From contig CM057149.1 of NCBI GenBank assembly GCA_029964075.1, forward strand, positions 31,509,900 to 31,573,899: 64,000 nt of DNA, in the 5' to 3' direction. The notes under the pieces were generated by a model. It had not been told where the DNA came from. It worked only from the letters and a program-made list of their open reading frames with translations, and did not search any database. This document shows positions 49,101 through 61,559 of the stretch, one piece after another. How positions within the stretch are numbered: position 1 is the first letter of the stretch; every line of letters begins with the position of its first letter. Made by a program: the position numbers and the translations under genes. The stretch comes from Patiria pectinifera (taxonomy: Eukaryota; Echinodermata; Asteroidea; Valvatida; Asterinidae).

Positions 49101-52100
49101 GATTCCCCAACACTCACCCACCTCCGGGAGAAATTTCTGAGACCATTATTGCTATTTGAAAAAAAATATAACAATTTGCAAATTTCATAATTTCTCGGTG
49201 GTCGAGTGGTAAGACATCTGCACTAGAAAGCAGGAGGTCGTGGGTTCGAGTCCCACCCGAGTGATTCTATCCAACTTTCACTCGGGAGGTAACACACTGA
49301 GTATACAGTGTTTAAACGTCGATGAACCTAGTTTGAGTCTGCAAATTTGCATTGTGACAAAAAGTAACAGTAGTAAATACGAGGGCATAATATTGGCGTT
49401 CGGTGTGGAATGTTGCGGAAGTACGTCATTATCAATATTATTTCTGGAAGCATACTGATGATTTATTTGGTTTTTTGTGTGATTTATTTGTTTGTAGGAG
49501 CCTTTCTAATCCCTTACTTCGTGTCATTGGTGATGTGCGGTGTGCCTATCTTCCTCATGGAGGTCTCACTCGGTCAGATGCTTCAAACAGGAGGCATCAG
49601 CGTCTGGGAACTATTCCCCGCAATAAAAGGTAAGACAACTCTCAAAGTATTCCACCCTATCTTTCACTTATAAAATCCTCCCCCCGTCCTCCACCGCTAA
49701 CACCCCAACCGCCAACAAAAATAATAGAAAAAAACTGTTTGTTTGTTTTGGGTTCCGTAAACAATAGTCCATCTTATTTTTTTTCCCTGCAAAGCAATTG
49801 GATCCTTGCCAAGTGTGACAACGAGTTGGATGACAACGGTTGCACTGACCGATAGAGGGCGTCTTAACAAGTCCGTATAAGGTTCCACCCACACCAAATA
49901 CGTACTCATAGGGAAACAAAGCAATATCGTACACAAAAGGCGCCGCCTTGTGACGCGCAGGAGCAAGGTGGCATTATTTTTTTTCCCTGGAAATTAAAGA
50001 TTGTGACCCCCTGAACATTTTTCTTTTCTTTTTTATTAGTGGTAACCGGGTCATTTTTTTTTATATTCCCCTCCCCCAAAAACCACCCCTAAAAAGGCTG
50101 TTAATTCCTGGACCCAGGTTTAAGAGTAACCGTCCGCCTCTATGCGAAATAGACCCACAAGTCCGGCTTTTTGAAATAAAATCGACAGAGTTTGAAACCA
50201 CAAGTCACAAATACTTGATTGACATAAATAGTTCTACAATCTATCCCAATTATAAGCCGCAAGGTCCTCTTATTCGAAAGAAACTGTGGGGTCACAAAAT
50301 ATTAATGAGCTCGCGCGCACTAATTTACAGGTTTATGGTGGCGTGCACCCATAAAGCCAACATTGCATTTAAGAGGTGGACATCTTAGCTGGCAAACAAA
50401 ACTAAATAAAGAAGACTTGAGGGGAGTTATAATCTTCGTAATTCTAGTCTGTATCGCTAAAGGTCTGCCCTATATCAATCCCCAGGTGTTGGTCTGTCCG
50501 CCGCCACCATCGCCGCCATGCTGAACGTATACTACATCATCATCGTGTCGTGGTCTCTGTTCTACATGTTCGTCTCCTTCACCAGCGAACTTCCGTGGCA
50601 CGACTGCAGCAACTACTGGAACAACGAGTTCTGCAGCGAGCTGCAGCTGCAGTCTAACTTGACCGCTGACATCAAGAAGTCGTACTTTCTGTCCACCAAC
50701 GGCTCGTTGCTGCCTAAGGTGTTAGGCGAATCATCCGCCGAACAATATTGGGAGTGAGTATGGCAGGCAGCGGCATCCGTACTGTAAAAAAAGCACGACC
50801 GTGACCCATTCGTGTTCACTTTTTGTTTTTAAATTACCAATTACATATGAATTTGTGTTGATTGGTCTTTTTGTTTGTTTTGTGTGTCTTACGCAATTCA
50901 GCTCCAGCGTAATTGTTATGCTAACACAGTGATTTGCTGTTGTCAATTGTAGAATTTGTATTTCCACCTCAACCCGTGCAGGAGAAGAGTGCTACACATA
51001 AGTGGAGGCTTTGAAGAGGTCGGTAGTCTTCGTTGGGATCTCATAGGATGCCTTGCCTTTGCCTGGGTGCTGACATTCCTCTGCATTTGGAGAGGCGTTA
51101 AAACGACTGGAAAGGTAGACTAATACAACAATCACCGATAGAGAATTACATTGAGATCGTCACTGTAGACAGCAGAAGTGCTGGAAATAGTTTCTTTTCT
51201 ACCTGTAGCACGTTTCTGGGCTCTGCGGCTCCACAAAATTGGCCCCTGCCCTGATATTAACATAGTTCTTTTTATCCTCTCTTTCAGATCGTCTGGTTCA
51301 CGGCCCTGATTCCTTACGCTATCCTGCTTATCCTCCTCATCAATGGTGTACTTCTAGAAGGCTCTTATGATGGTATTATCTATTACATCACGCCTACGTT
51401 TGACAAACTCACTGAACCCACGGTAAGCATACAGTACACACTCCACTAAAAAAAAAAGGTTATACCGAAAATGAGATTAACCCACGCAAGATCTTACGTT
51501 GCCATTTTTAACATATTAATATTTCTGTTTCCATATAGTTCTGTTTCCATTATATTTCTGTTTCTATTTTCGTCCCTATACGATGCCTGTGTTGTGGTGT
51601 TCGTGATCTCGAACGCTCCATGATTCACCTTTCTAGCTACGCTTAAATAAGATTATATCCCACTGAAATTATGTAAAGTGGGGATTGGGCCATATTGACG
51701 TTAAAGTACTTATACATAGCTTACATAGTTGAAGTTATGTGTTTGGGACTCTTTCTATACCAACCAGCGGAAAAGCGTGGCTCAACGTACTTCGAACGCC
51801 CATAACGAATGTATGTGTACGGAATAAATATCGCATCCCGCTAGCCGGGTGTTTTACAAAATGATCAATGTGCTCTCAATTTGCGTATTTTTGAGTCAAG
51901 TTTCGAAATGCATATATATTCATATCGTTCGAGTACGAAATTCGTACGAGCGACAGTTAAAGGATATTTTGGCCCATTTTTCATCATCAATGTTATATAT
52001 CAATGCGTAATAGCGATACGTTTCGGAGTGTTTTCATTATAGGATAATACTGGAATATATATTTAACAACTGAAAGTCTGAAAGAAACAAATTTGCAAAA

Positions 52101-55100
52101 AAACGTGACACAGGCATCAGACACTGTAAGGTCCTTTAATACAGGATTCCCGTATAGATTCCCACACACAGCTCGTTTCTGCGGAGAAGCTAGTCGCGTC
52201 ATGACTCATAATGACTGCGCTGTCTGTTGTGTTGAGGTGCCAGGCGTCGTTTTTCTGTAGGACAGAATTTGTCTTTCGATTTTGTTCCTTTGTTACTAAC
52301 CATTATGTTACTAGAGGTTATTGAGCACACCTTCTTTCTTGGTCCTTCTAGGTATGGGTTGATGCTGCTACTCAGATCTTCTTCTCCTACGGTGTGGGTA
52401 TCGGCTCTCTCATCTCCCTCGGTAGCTACAACCCTTACAGAAATAACTGTTTAATGTAAGTCAAAAGACCTCTCAAAAGCATTTGTGTGACTTTTTGATT
52501 TTCCCTGGCAGAAGTATTTCTTTTTAGTAAAGTCGTCTGTATTGAGAGGGAATCAGTTTAAACGCCAAGTTTTCATTCGCACTAGACTTTTAGGTGATGC
52601 CACTGTCATGATTTTTCCCGCGCTTGTTTAACTGTCAGTGATACCATTGTGGTGGGCATCGTGAACGCGGGTACCAGTCTGTTCGCGGGTTTCGTCATCT
52701 TTGCTGTCCTGGGCTACATGGCCTTCGTACAAGAAGTGGACGTTTCACAAGTGGCAGATGAAGGTAAATATTGACGTTGTTTCCAGTTAATAATATGTCA
52801 GCACTATGTGCATTTAAAATGTTCACAAAAGAGCGTCTTTAACCTGGATATTTGTTTGGGTGATTTTATTGTACAGGGCCAGGGTTGGCATTTGTTGCCT
52901 ACCCGACGGCTGTTGATACCATGCCTGCTGCTCCTTTCTGGTCAATCTTGTTCTTCGCCATGTTGGTCATGCTGGGTCTGGACAGTCAGGTAATCTACTT
53001 TTGTTTTTGTGGAAATAAAAGCATTACAGTCGCAGTTCTAAACCGTCAAATAGTTTGCACAAACCTAGTTTTGCAACAGGGGCCTCGTATAGCCGATTGG
53101 CTAGAGCGTGGAGCTACGGATTGGAAGGCTGGCGGTTCGAATCCCATTCGGACCAAAAACTGGAAAACTCTCTCTGACGACCCAACAGTGAAAAAATGGG
53201 TACCTGATTCGTTCAGGGAAGGTAAGACGGCGAGAGGAGAGGAGATAGGCACCGCCACTCATAATATGCCGCGCCCAAGACACAGTTGACCTCTAACATC
53301 CCACTGCCCTATACGGCCAGTAATGGCTATGGGAAGCTTTACCTTTACAATTTTTTACAAACCTTGACATCTTCGCCTGAGCGTCTAGCGTCGTCCGCAA
53401 TGCAGTGAGAGTCTCTCCCAATGGTCTTTCCCCAAGTTTCTCTTTGAAACCTTTGAGGAGGTACTTGTGCACGGAGTCCATTTAACCTAGACTCAGGAGT
53501 TCGCTGGGAGCTCGCTCTTAGACTGGCAAGAATGACGAGTCATTAAGTTCTTGTCTTTCTTTCTTTTTTTTCCGGGTAGTTTTGCGTCGTTGAAGGCTTC
53601 ATCACTTCCCTCATGGACGGCTTTCCAGAGTTCCGTCTCAGACAGAATCGGACGATTTTCGTCATCTCCATCTGCGTCATCGACTTTTTCCTGGGATTCA
53701 TGTGCCTCACAGAAGTAAGTGAAGACACCGTTGAACAGAGTCAGCCGTTTTGGAAATTCGCGCGCAATTCGGCCAAAAAAAAAAACACATTTAGATACAT
53801 TCGTTAAGTTGATTCGATCACGGATCCCACACACAAGGATGAACGACTGTCCTGAGCTCTAATACAATATGCGCTGAACGAACGTACAAAATGCGCTGAA
53901 CGAACTTACCTTAATATTGGTTTGACGCGTGATAACGGGCCTTAATACCCGTTGGCATGTTAATCGCGAATGTTCCAGGTGTGCCATTTTGTCGGTTTTT
54001 CGCATGACATCTTTAAAACGGAAATATTCATAAAACTTTAAGCGAAACCAGCTTATGTAAGATATTCTTGTTCAAAATTGCACAAAAATAAATACCTCAG
54101 GATATAACAGATGACATTGTGCAGTTTTTGGTCGTCATAGATTAAGTATTTACCCGGGAAATAAACGTCAAATGTGACACCTTTTTCGAGGAGAACACCA
54201 TTTACCCAGCTTTCATCAAAAAGTTTTAGAGAGATGTGGTCCCGAACTGATGAAACAAATGCGACATTTCATAGTTCATTTTAAAGCTAAAGGTATTGTG
54301 CTTAGCGTTAACATGGTTATGTAGTTTGAAGGCCAAAAACGTAGGATCATGAATATTCAAAATATAATTAGCTGGCTTGACAGGTTAATTCGACACCAGA
54401 TCGGGCGCAGAGCCCTGCAAATTTGAAATTCGCCGCGCGCAGTGAGTGAAGCGGTTAAGCTGTCTGGGTCTTTGTTGACGAGTATTCATGGTAATAGACC
54501 TGAGACGTAATGACGTAGTGGCTTTGTTTACATATGCGCTTTCCTATGGAGCGAAGTCGGGACGCCAGATAAAGTGGGGTCCGTCTACTACATAGGAAAG
54601 CGCACATGTAAACAAAGTGTGACGTCATTACGTCTTAGGTCTATTGCCACCTGTGCGGGCTGCTATCGCGCATCTAACCGGGAGTTTGGCTGAGTCGTTA
54701 ATCCTTGTGTGTAGGATCCGTGATTCGATTGACGAGAAACTACAACTTTGAGTGGTTCGGTGGTCATTAAAAAAAATATAAGGAGCTTCAATATAACTAT
54801 GTTGATAGAGTTTTTACCAAAAAGTGTTTTGTTTGACAAGCTGAATACTACTCCGGCCGCGGAAGTCATTAGTGAAGTCAATGTGCTCTCCAATCTCACT
54901 ATCTAATTTCCACTTATTACCAGGGCGGGATGTACATGTTCCAGTTGTTGGATTCCTACGCGGCCAGCGGTATGCCGCTGTTGTGGGTAGCCAGTTTGGA
55001 GTGCATTACGATATCCTACGGCTACGGGATCCGACGATATTACCGAGATGTCACCACCATGCTGACCTTCACTCCCGGCTGGTTCTGGCCCATCAGCTGG

Positions 55101-56809
55101 GCTATACTCACACCGGTTGTGACTGTGGTAAGTTCCTGTGAATTTTATTTTTGACAATCGAGTTTGTGACACTATTTTTTGCAGATGAATCACGAAAAAA
55201 ACTAAGTGAAAGAGAACGAGAGGGGACCAACCCCACGCATTTTTTTCATTTTGTTCAGAAGAACGTCCGAACTGAGGTTTCTGAGTTTGGACTATTTTCA
55301 ATGCATAGGCTAATGGTCAGATACCGGGAAAAGAGTAATTTAACGTGGATTCTGGAACCCGCTTTCAATGGGAGAAGGTAATGGCAGCATAAGATGTGAC
55401 TCATTTTGGCCAAAAGTGGTGGTTTGGGTTCTGCTTGTTCTAATTTATAGACCTTATTCACAGGGAAGCTATTTGCGAACGTATTCCCTGAATCTTTTTC
55501 ATAATTTGTAAACTGTTGAATGGGATGGTGCCAGACTATTTTATGATTGCCGTGCGTTCCGAGCCTCACTTTCAATTTTTCTTTTAAATGTGGCTTAAAA
55601 CAGTAGGGTACAATGTATGTTTAATCACGTTTTAAATTTTTCATCAGAGAAGACAGGTATTTCATTTGTAATCAACTTTATTTCATTGCTTTCATTTACA
55701 CTCGCAAGTTCCAAAAATTAAGACATGACCTCGCTTTCAATTTAATATGACCGACTGGTGAATAAAGTCTAATCAACTCTCAGTGGTATATTAGACTTGT
55801 TTCTAAATCTTGTTTGTTAGCCAGAAACCGATGCGACAATCACAATAATTATAAACGTATCTGACATGTCTGACCTTATGTCTGAGCATAGAGTTAACCC
55901 CCCCCCCCCCCCACAAAAAAAAGTTTGTGCTTATCCCCCCCAAAACAGACTGGTTCTATGTCCCTCGTTTATTTTTCTGAGCCACTCTACACAAAAAAGG
56001 ATCCTTGACATGATGGATATTTGCCACTCTGTTCTTTTCAGGGCATCTTTATCTTCAGTCTGGTTGACTACTCCGGACCAAAGTATGGAGACGATTACTA
56101 TTTCCCCATCAGTGGGGAGATTCTTGGCTGGATGATGTCGCTTGCTTCTATGCAGTGGGTCATCACTTACGCTATTTATCTCTTCATTATCACTCCGGGC
56201 ACAGCTAGAGAGGTAACATTTTTTGACAATAAATTTGGTCAACTTATCACTTTAAAAAAATTAAATGTGCAACTAACAAAGAACTTTTGCTTGAGGGAAT
56301 GTAATGACCTGTGATGACTTGTGGTTGAGATTTGATGAGTTGTGATCGACTTTTGATTTACTTGTGATGGCTTGTAATGGCTTGCTATTGACTTGTTATT
56401 GACTTATGATTGATGTGGCTTGTGACGACTTGTGACGACTTGAGGTGACTTATGATTGATCTGTGATTGATTTATGATGAGTTGTGACAACTTGCGATGA
56501 CTTGTAATGGACTTGAGACTACTTGACTACGTGATTGTAAGTTTGCATTGATTCCTCCCGCAGCGGCTGCGCTATATGGCAACAGCTCGCGTCTTCCCCA
56601 AGGAGAAAGAGAACCCGCTTCCAGTGGAAGATAGCAGCGTGGATGGGGGTAGCGTGCACTCGTCAGAAGACCGTGATGGAGACAGCATCCCGCCAAAGTA
56701 CGAGAAAAAAGTGGATGAGGGGGACGCCTACGATAACGTGGGTTATACCAAGGACAACGGGGACGTCCGTCTCGACGTTGGCACTGGAGATAGTGACGAG
56801 GAGGAGTAA
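43142..56809 (+). CDS. SLC6 Na+/Cl--dependent transporter (GABA/taurine/creatine-type), 12 exons
   Basis: Exons: 43142-43406, 49498-49629, 50486-50753, 50982-51114, 51288-51422, 52352-52455, 52639-52763, 52877-52989, 53580-53714, 54924-55127, 56042-56212, 56564-56809 (TAA). All introns are GT-AG, phases agree, and the total is 2,031 nt, 676 residues. An acidic cytosolic N-terminus precedes TM1 ([15 protein letters not shown], ion/substrate site), then [11 protein letters not shown]. Extracellular loop 2 has the Cys pair in [12 protein letters not shown] and N-glycosylation sites (NLT, NGS). TM6 [20 protein letters not shown]7 [11 protein letters not shown] and TM8 MLGLDSQF carry conserved Na+/Cl- residues; [14 protein letters not shown] is TM10. 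The C-terminus is acidic. It would import a small neurotransmitter or osmolyte across the plasma membrane. The subgroup is inferred from [10 protein letters not shown] and TM6; the substrate is not decided. A paralogue follows downstream. Confidence 0.95.
44510..44770. promoter_or_regulatory. Intron-1 block conserved with the paralogue (candidate enhancer)
   Basis: This aligns with 63585-63825 in the first intron of SLC6 gene 2. The core GCTGATTGGAAAATTCCACT is identical at 44619-44638 and 63685-63704; flanking matches include gcgataacc/tgtgataacc, tctcgtgt, aatgcgtta, ggtggagttt/ggctggagttt and gaccc. It lies 1.2 kb and 1.65 kb from the respective exon 1 donors. No coding frame. Confidence 0.55.
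44864..45031. mobile_element. GGCCAATTTCATG-family MITE, diverged copy in intron 1
   Basis: Contains gccaatatcataaggccgttaagc at the left, gcttagcaaatgc, gctggtaacct in the middle and gttaagcaacattttg at the right, matching in order the copy at 27212-27446. Confidence 0.5.
45530..45725. repeat. Dispersed repeat family D, copy 2
   Basis: Collinear with 37310-37540 (tatcatgctg, agtcatgtaccctgtat, actatttttccttccagcc, gctttggtta). Lies in intron 1 of the SLC6 gene. Confidence 0.65.
46744..47100 (+). mobile_element. tRNA-derived SINE
   Basis: Pol III promoter-like head with gtggcctcgtggtgtggagc (box A region) and ggttcgagtcc (box B), a body with cttgggccagtcactttgtc, tcttcacccaggagtaattg and ggtacctg, and a tail gtagcgccttgagcacc... 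gcgctttgtgaatactcatt. This layout (tRNA head, conserved core, short 3' tail) is typical of deuterostome SINEs. It is inserted in intron 1. Confidence 0.85.
49195..49266 (+). pseudogene. tRNA-Ser(AGA)-like sequence, SINE head or tRNA pseudogene
   Basis: Ggtcgagtggtaagac (D arm), cactagaaag (anticodon loop with AGA) and gtgggttcgagtcccac (perfect T arm) are arranged as in tRNA-Ser. The long variable arm is missing, the anticodon loop is one base too long, and the acceptor pairs at only about five positions, so it is unlikely to be a functional tRNA. It is 230 bp upstream of exon 2. Confidence 0.6.
53083..53290 (+). mobile_element. tRNA-derived SINE fragment in intron 8
   Basis: Tagccgattggctagagcg (box A-like) and gcggttcgaatcccattcgg (box B) form a tRNA-like head without a pairing acceptor stem. 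A ~130-bp non-coding body follows. Confidence 0.6.
53803..54745. mobile_element. TIR element in intron 9
   Basis: Gattcgatcacggatcccac and acacaaggatgaacgact (53813-53850) are mirrored by the reverse complement of 54690-54740 (gtcgttaatccttgtgt, taggatccgtgattcgattg) with few mismatches, giving ~45-bp TIRs around ~940 bp. It contains a nested foldback at 54492-54645. No transposase frame. Confidence 0.7.
54492..54645. repeat. Foldback element nested in the intron 9 transposon
   Basis: Left arm aatagacctgagacgtaatg, then gctttgtttacatatgcgct and ttcctatg; the right arm is its reverse complement (cataggaaagcgcacatgta, aacaaag, cattacgtcttaggtctatt). Stem ~55 bp with a few mismatches, loop ~40 nt. 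Confidence 0.9.
55600..55800. repeat. Dispersed repeat family A, internally deleted copy
   Basis: It joins the 5' part of the family (tgtttaatcacgttttaaat, tttcatcagag, tttcattgctttcattt) directly to the 3' part (gaccgactggtgaataaa, gatcaactc-like taatcaactctc), lacking the ~500-bp middle seen at 18220-18790. In intron 10. Confidence 0.7.
56303..56530 (+). repeat. Degenerate minisatellite beside exon 12
   Basis: About 20 imperfect units of 9-10 bp related to TGTGATGACT (tgtgacgact, tatgattgat, tgtaatggact) fill most of intron 11, ending ~35 bp before the exon 12 acceptor. Confidence 0.85.
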
Positions 56810-59800
56810 AGAAAGCGCGACTTGAAATGAAGCTAGCGGATGCATATTGTAGGTCACAATATTTGACACGGTTGGTCTTTTTTTTTACGTATACCGTGCA
56901 CACTGCACAGAGGGGTACCAATGTCCCTATACCCTATAAACATTGGAAACTAATATACCTAACACATCCCATAGAGTCTCCTCTTTTGCTTCAAAATAAT
57001 GTTTGGACGACCCCTCTGGTGATATGTCTGTATAAACCCATTAGGGTATTTCTTTACATCGTTGCATATGTATATGCATGTATTCACGCTGCAGGCTGCC
57101 GTGATATTCCTAGTTTCTTCATCTGCTGCCTCGTTTTTAAACTTTTGTTTGGTAAAAATGTACGAACGGACGCCATGTTGCACGGAGTACAGGTTTTCCT
57201 GTTCCATTGCAATAGGCAATTGTTTATCAGGAGGTCACGAAGGTAAGTTGTTGCACTTGGATTTAGCAACATAGCTCCTCGTGAAACCTAGTATAGTTCT
57301 TTCTTTACCTCGAAATGGAGCTAAAATCAAGAGAACGAACATGACGGCTTTTTTTTTTAGATGGAATGTACTTATTTTACGCCCACGTTTGGCACAGTGC
57401 TGGTTCACAGATATCACGTTCGTCAATAATATAGTTTATAAATTTTGCAAATCATCTCCAAATGGGGTCGGGACAAGATGGACTATTTTTTTTTAGAATT
57501 TTTTTTTATTATTATACAATTACATTAAACTCCTGTATCATAACGCACATAAGACTTTGTGACACTTTCTCCAAAGTTTGTGATGAAGTACTCATATTTT
57601 CTTTCCATTTGTTTATTTTGTTTTGGTTTTAATTTGATCCTAACGCAGCTCCATTCATTAGTCTATAAACCTGATCTTTTTATTGGTTTTCGGATGTATC
57701 CAGTGTATTGTTGGGGTTTGTCCTGTTATGTCCTTTTGAGTTGTTTTCTTTTCCCGTGTGAATTTTGACAACAAAGTATTTTCTTTAAGAATTCATTAAT
57801 AAGTATTATCAATTGTACATAATTGTGAATGGCTCTGACATAATTCTTCGTCTATTTACAGATTTGATAGAGCGAAATGAATATACAGAGAAGAATGAAA
57901 AACGTTATAATGCTTATACCATGGATACGTTAATTGACACTTCTGCAGCGTCACATCACTGCACTTTGCATGTATTAAATTTGTTGGCAATGTACTTAAA
58001 CCCTCAAACGTTATGGGGTTAAAACTATATGTGTATGAACAGTACTTAATTAAAAGTAGGCACAGTGGTTTGCTTGCCTTAGATTAGGATTAAAGCAAAA
58101 TAGGCTACACTTTTGATGAGTAAGTTTGAAACTGTTTATCTCTTATCTGGCCTAAAATATCATGTGTTTGAATTGGCCACGTGATATTCATTCTCGTTGA
58201 ATCCATAAGTGATTTAAACCCTTTCTTTAAAATGTTTTGTTTTAGTGCAAAAAAGATTGTTTGTTTTAAGTTAACAGGCCCTCTCAAATGACGCCACTTC
58301 CTATACAGATTGTAACGTGCTTCGGCATTTTGGGTGTCACATTTTCGTGACTCGCATCGGCTGCGCCGTAAATTTCGAGCAACACCTGAACACGCAGTTG
58401 TAATTTTTCTAAGAAGATGGCGTCTTATGAGAGAGATCTATAGGTTTGTGGTTTTTCTCTACTCGGGGATTATCTACTTGTTTTAATTTTCATTCTTGTA
58501 TATAATATAGATAAGCAGCTTTTAAAAACCCATGAAAAATCTGAAATCAAGGCAACACCAAAAACAATGGCAAACGACAGTGATCAAACGACCAAAATGA
58601 CAATGCAAAATATTACACATTTCATCCTTGGTTCTTTAAAAAGATGCATTTCCCGTGCTATTTTCGAGTGTCATCTCGAAAATTAGGTTTGTTTTTGTTT
58701 TTTCAATTGCTATTTTCCTAGCAATATGAAAATTATTCACTTCTGAATGAGACACTGAACACAAAAATTCACCGACGTTTAGTTTTCAATTATTTCTTCA
58801 CAACATTCGAATTCATGGCTGCCAGACAATAATTCGGCCGTCGCATAGCGCAGTGCGGGTTATTTTTGCAAGTGAAGCTCTTTTTGGGAGAGAGGCAGAC
58901 GTCAAAATTTGGAATAAAATAGTTTCTTCACTAAAACAAAACATGCAAATTGAGGATACGTTTGGAAAAACAACATTTGTTTTGTAAGAGCATCGGGTAT
59001 GCATCTTTAAAGATATACCTACCTCGTTAGCTAATCGTTGTTTCCACAAATTGTACCAAGCCGAACTGCACAAAAACAACTCACAGTCAACCTGAGGTTA
59101 CTGTGTTATGTAACGCACGGCAAACCATTCCCTCACATTTCCATCAATTTTATCACATATGTTTAAAGCATTATTTTTAGAGAACAGGAGGAATATTGCT
59201 TCCAGTTTTAAATCTATTATATTTATCTATGCATTTGTATTCTTTTATGCTGTACAGAGGTTTGTGTGGATACAAAGGCGCTGAATGTAACGAATCCTCT
59301 ACTCTGTTTGGTGACATAGCTAAATGCAAGTGTTCGAAATGGTTGTATATATTTTGATAATTCGAAATATCTGTATATATTTTGATGATTCGATCACAAT
59401 TAAATAGTTTTGTTTCACAAAGTTATTGAGCTTATCTCTGTACTCTATTGTTAAGTCACATCTAAGCGATCAAACGAAACATGTTTTTGTTTTTGTTTGT
59501 GGTGGAAAAGATGTCGGGAAACACTAGTCGTCGTACCAACTTTTCATCAGTTTAGTTTTAACTAAACTGAGGTTTAAAAACCTTTAAAGCATGAGGTCTG
59601 AGGTAATTATGGCATGTTCCTTTGTATAAATATTTCCCGAACGATTACTTATGTAATAACGGAGGTGTAAATATTTGTATGATTTACGAATGATTTTTTT
59701 TCGTTTGGCAGTATGTGAAAAAAATGAACAATAAAGGACTCACGGTCAATGTAAAAGGAACTAGATGATCAACTATAAAGTACCACTCGTATCTCTTGAT

Positions 59801-60729
59801 TTTTGGTGTGGATTGGATAAACAATGCAATTTGCTCTTTACAAAAATTATGATTCCGAACACGGTCTAGACTTGGTGCCAAGTCGGTAGTTGTGTTACGT
59901 ACGGTTACTGGCTCCACGCACGCAAAATATCGCTGCAACGCGCGTAGTCTGATTCCCAGACCAAAAAATGCTGACTGTTTCTGAGCAAAATTACCGACTC
60001 GGAGAAAAAGTTTTCAATTTTGTACACAACATACGGGAGTATTTTGAATCGCTAGTGAATTCTACGGGAGCACTCTGATTGGTTCAGATTTCAGAGCGTA
60101 TTCTAGGCCGCCACGGAAGTTCATTATCATTACTTCGAGGGTTTGTACTTTGTGTTGTGTACGTAACATTAGAAAATTCGTCATATCGCATGCACGACTC
60201 CAATAAATCAAGTATATCACAGTCATACATTTTATTTGTGTACACAATTGACCAAGCTGAGTGTATTGGTCGTTAAAACGTCACCGGATCTGCAAACAAG
60301 TTGACGTATTGAAAAGAACAACTCCCCATGTACTCGGAATGAATGAGTCCTCATTTTGCATAGCGGTGCGCGATTGGATCTCAAAATAGTTAGATTTGTC
60401 GCAACCGGGCCGATTACGCACTTGTCTTACACCAGCCGCGCAGATGGAGTTCGACTGAAGTTCCCGGACAAAATACGACTATTTAACGACTGTGTTTAGA
60501 CTCATCAAGTCTAAACACGGTCTCAACCATTCTGAACATACTGGCTGGAACGTAGTCTTGGTCCAAGTCTGGATTTGTTTTACGTTCCTCGAATGACCCG
60601 GCCGTCCCTAGCTAGCGCAGCCTCGAGCAAGCTCGGGCGAAGACCAGCTAGTCGATTAAGTCGACTAGTGGTTGATTCGTGACATAACTTACGCCTGCCC
60701 ACTAGTGGCAACGCGCGAATGTCTTCAGT
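56810..60729. other. SLC6 gene 1 3' UTR and intergenic region
   Basis: The first part should be the 3' UTR; a poly-A site was not identified. No other gene is supported. Tandem ttgtatatattttgat repeats lie at 59343-59395. A perfect 11-bp hairpin (gtgtttagact, loop catca, agtctaaacac) is at 60492-60518. Confidence 0.45.
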
Positions 60730-61338
60730 GAAACGGTCATACTAATAAGCGTCAACACAGCGTCAACACACACAGCAGCGTCAACACAGCGTCAACACCT
60801 CCAAAACGCATTCAAATTGACAAAACCAGTGTTCAAACCATACAGTAGGGGCAAAAATGAAATTGTGGCTTAAAATCAATGGGTCAAACGTCTGAAAATT
60901 GCAATTTTCAGTTCAAGAAAATTGGCTCTCCGTGCAGCTCTAAAATCGGCGGCCATGTTGGCTCAGGGGCAGCGCGGACCATACCATTACGCAACGGTGG
61001 TGATAGCATTATACAATAAATCAACAGAGGGCGGTCGTTACGTGTGAATCCGCATACGACATGATAATTGTATTACCTACACAATTATCTGAAATATCTG
61101 TAGTCCATTCTCCGTGCGAAGGCAAGATGGCGGACAACGGCCGTGCTGCTTAGAGATATTTTTTCGCGAGAAAAATCTCCATTTCCATAATTGAAATGTA
61201 AACTCTGACCCACCTAAAATCTCTTTTAGACTAAATTTTACAGTTCTATGCTTTTTTGTCAATTTAGAATGCGTTTTGGAAGCGTTGACGGTGTGTTGAA
61301 GCTTCTGGAATGTGTTGACGCTTATTAGTACGACCCCA
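60730..61338. mobile_element. TIR element with GCGTCAACAC repeats
   Basis: Ggtcatactaataagcgtca at the left is mirrored by tgacgcttattagtacgacc at the right. Ctccaaaacgcattcaaatt and its mirror aatttagaatgcgttttgga extend the arms. Inside the left TIR, gcgtcaacac is repeated four times (60754-60800). No protein. It lies ~430 bp upstream of SLC6 gene 2. Confidence 0.75.
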
Positions 61339-61559
61339 GTCAAACAATGGTCACAACGTCATCACAGAACTCTTTTGTCCTGGCTCCCTGGTTTGCTTTA
61401 CGATGCGTGCAGCTCTTGGTAACCAGCGACGGAACCGTGTCCTGTAATTCCGTTCCAAAGAGTGGACTATAGTAGGCCAACCCTCCTTCGAGCGAAGTTA
61501 GTCGATACTCACTCCCAGCTGCATCGGCAGTAGAGGGTGGCGCTCTCAACAAGCTGAAT

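Noticed and set aside
49195..49266. Functional tRNA-Ser gene
   Set aside because: No long variable arm, eight-base anticodon loop and incomplete acceptor stem; kept only as a tRNA-derived sequence.
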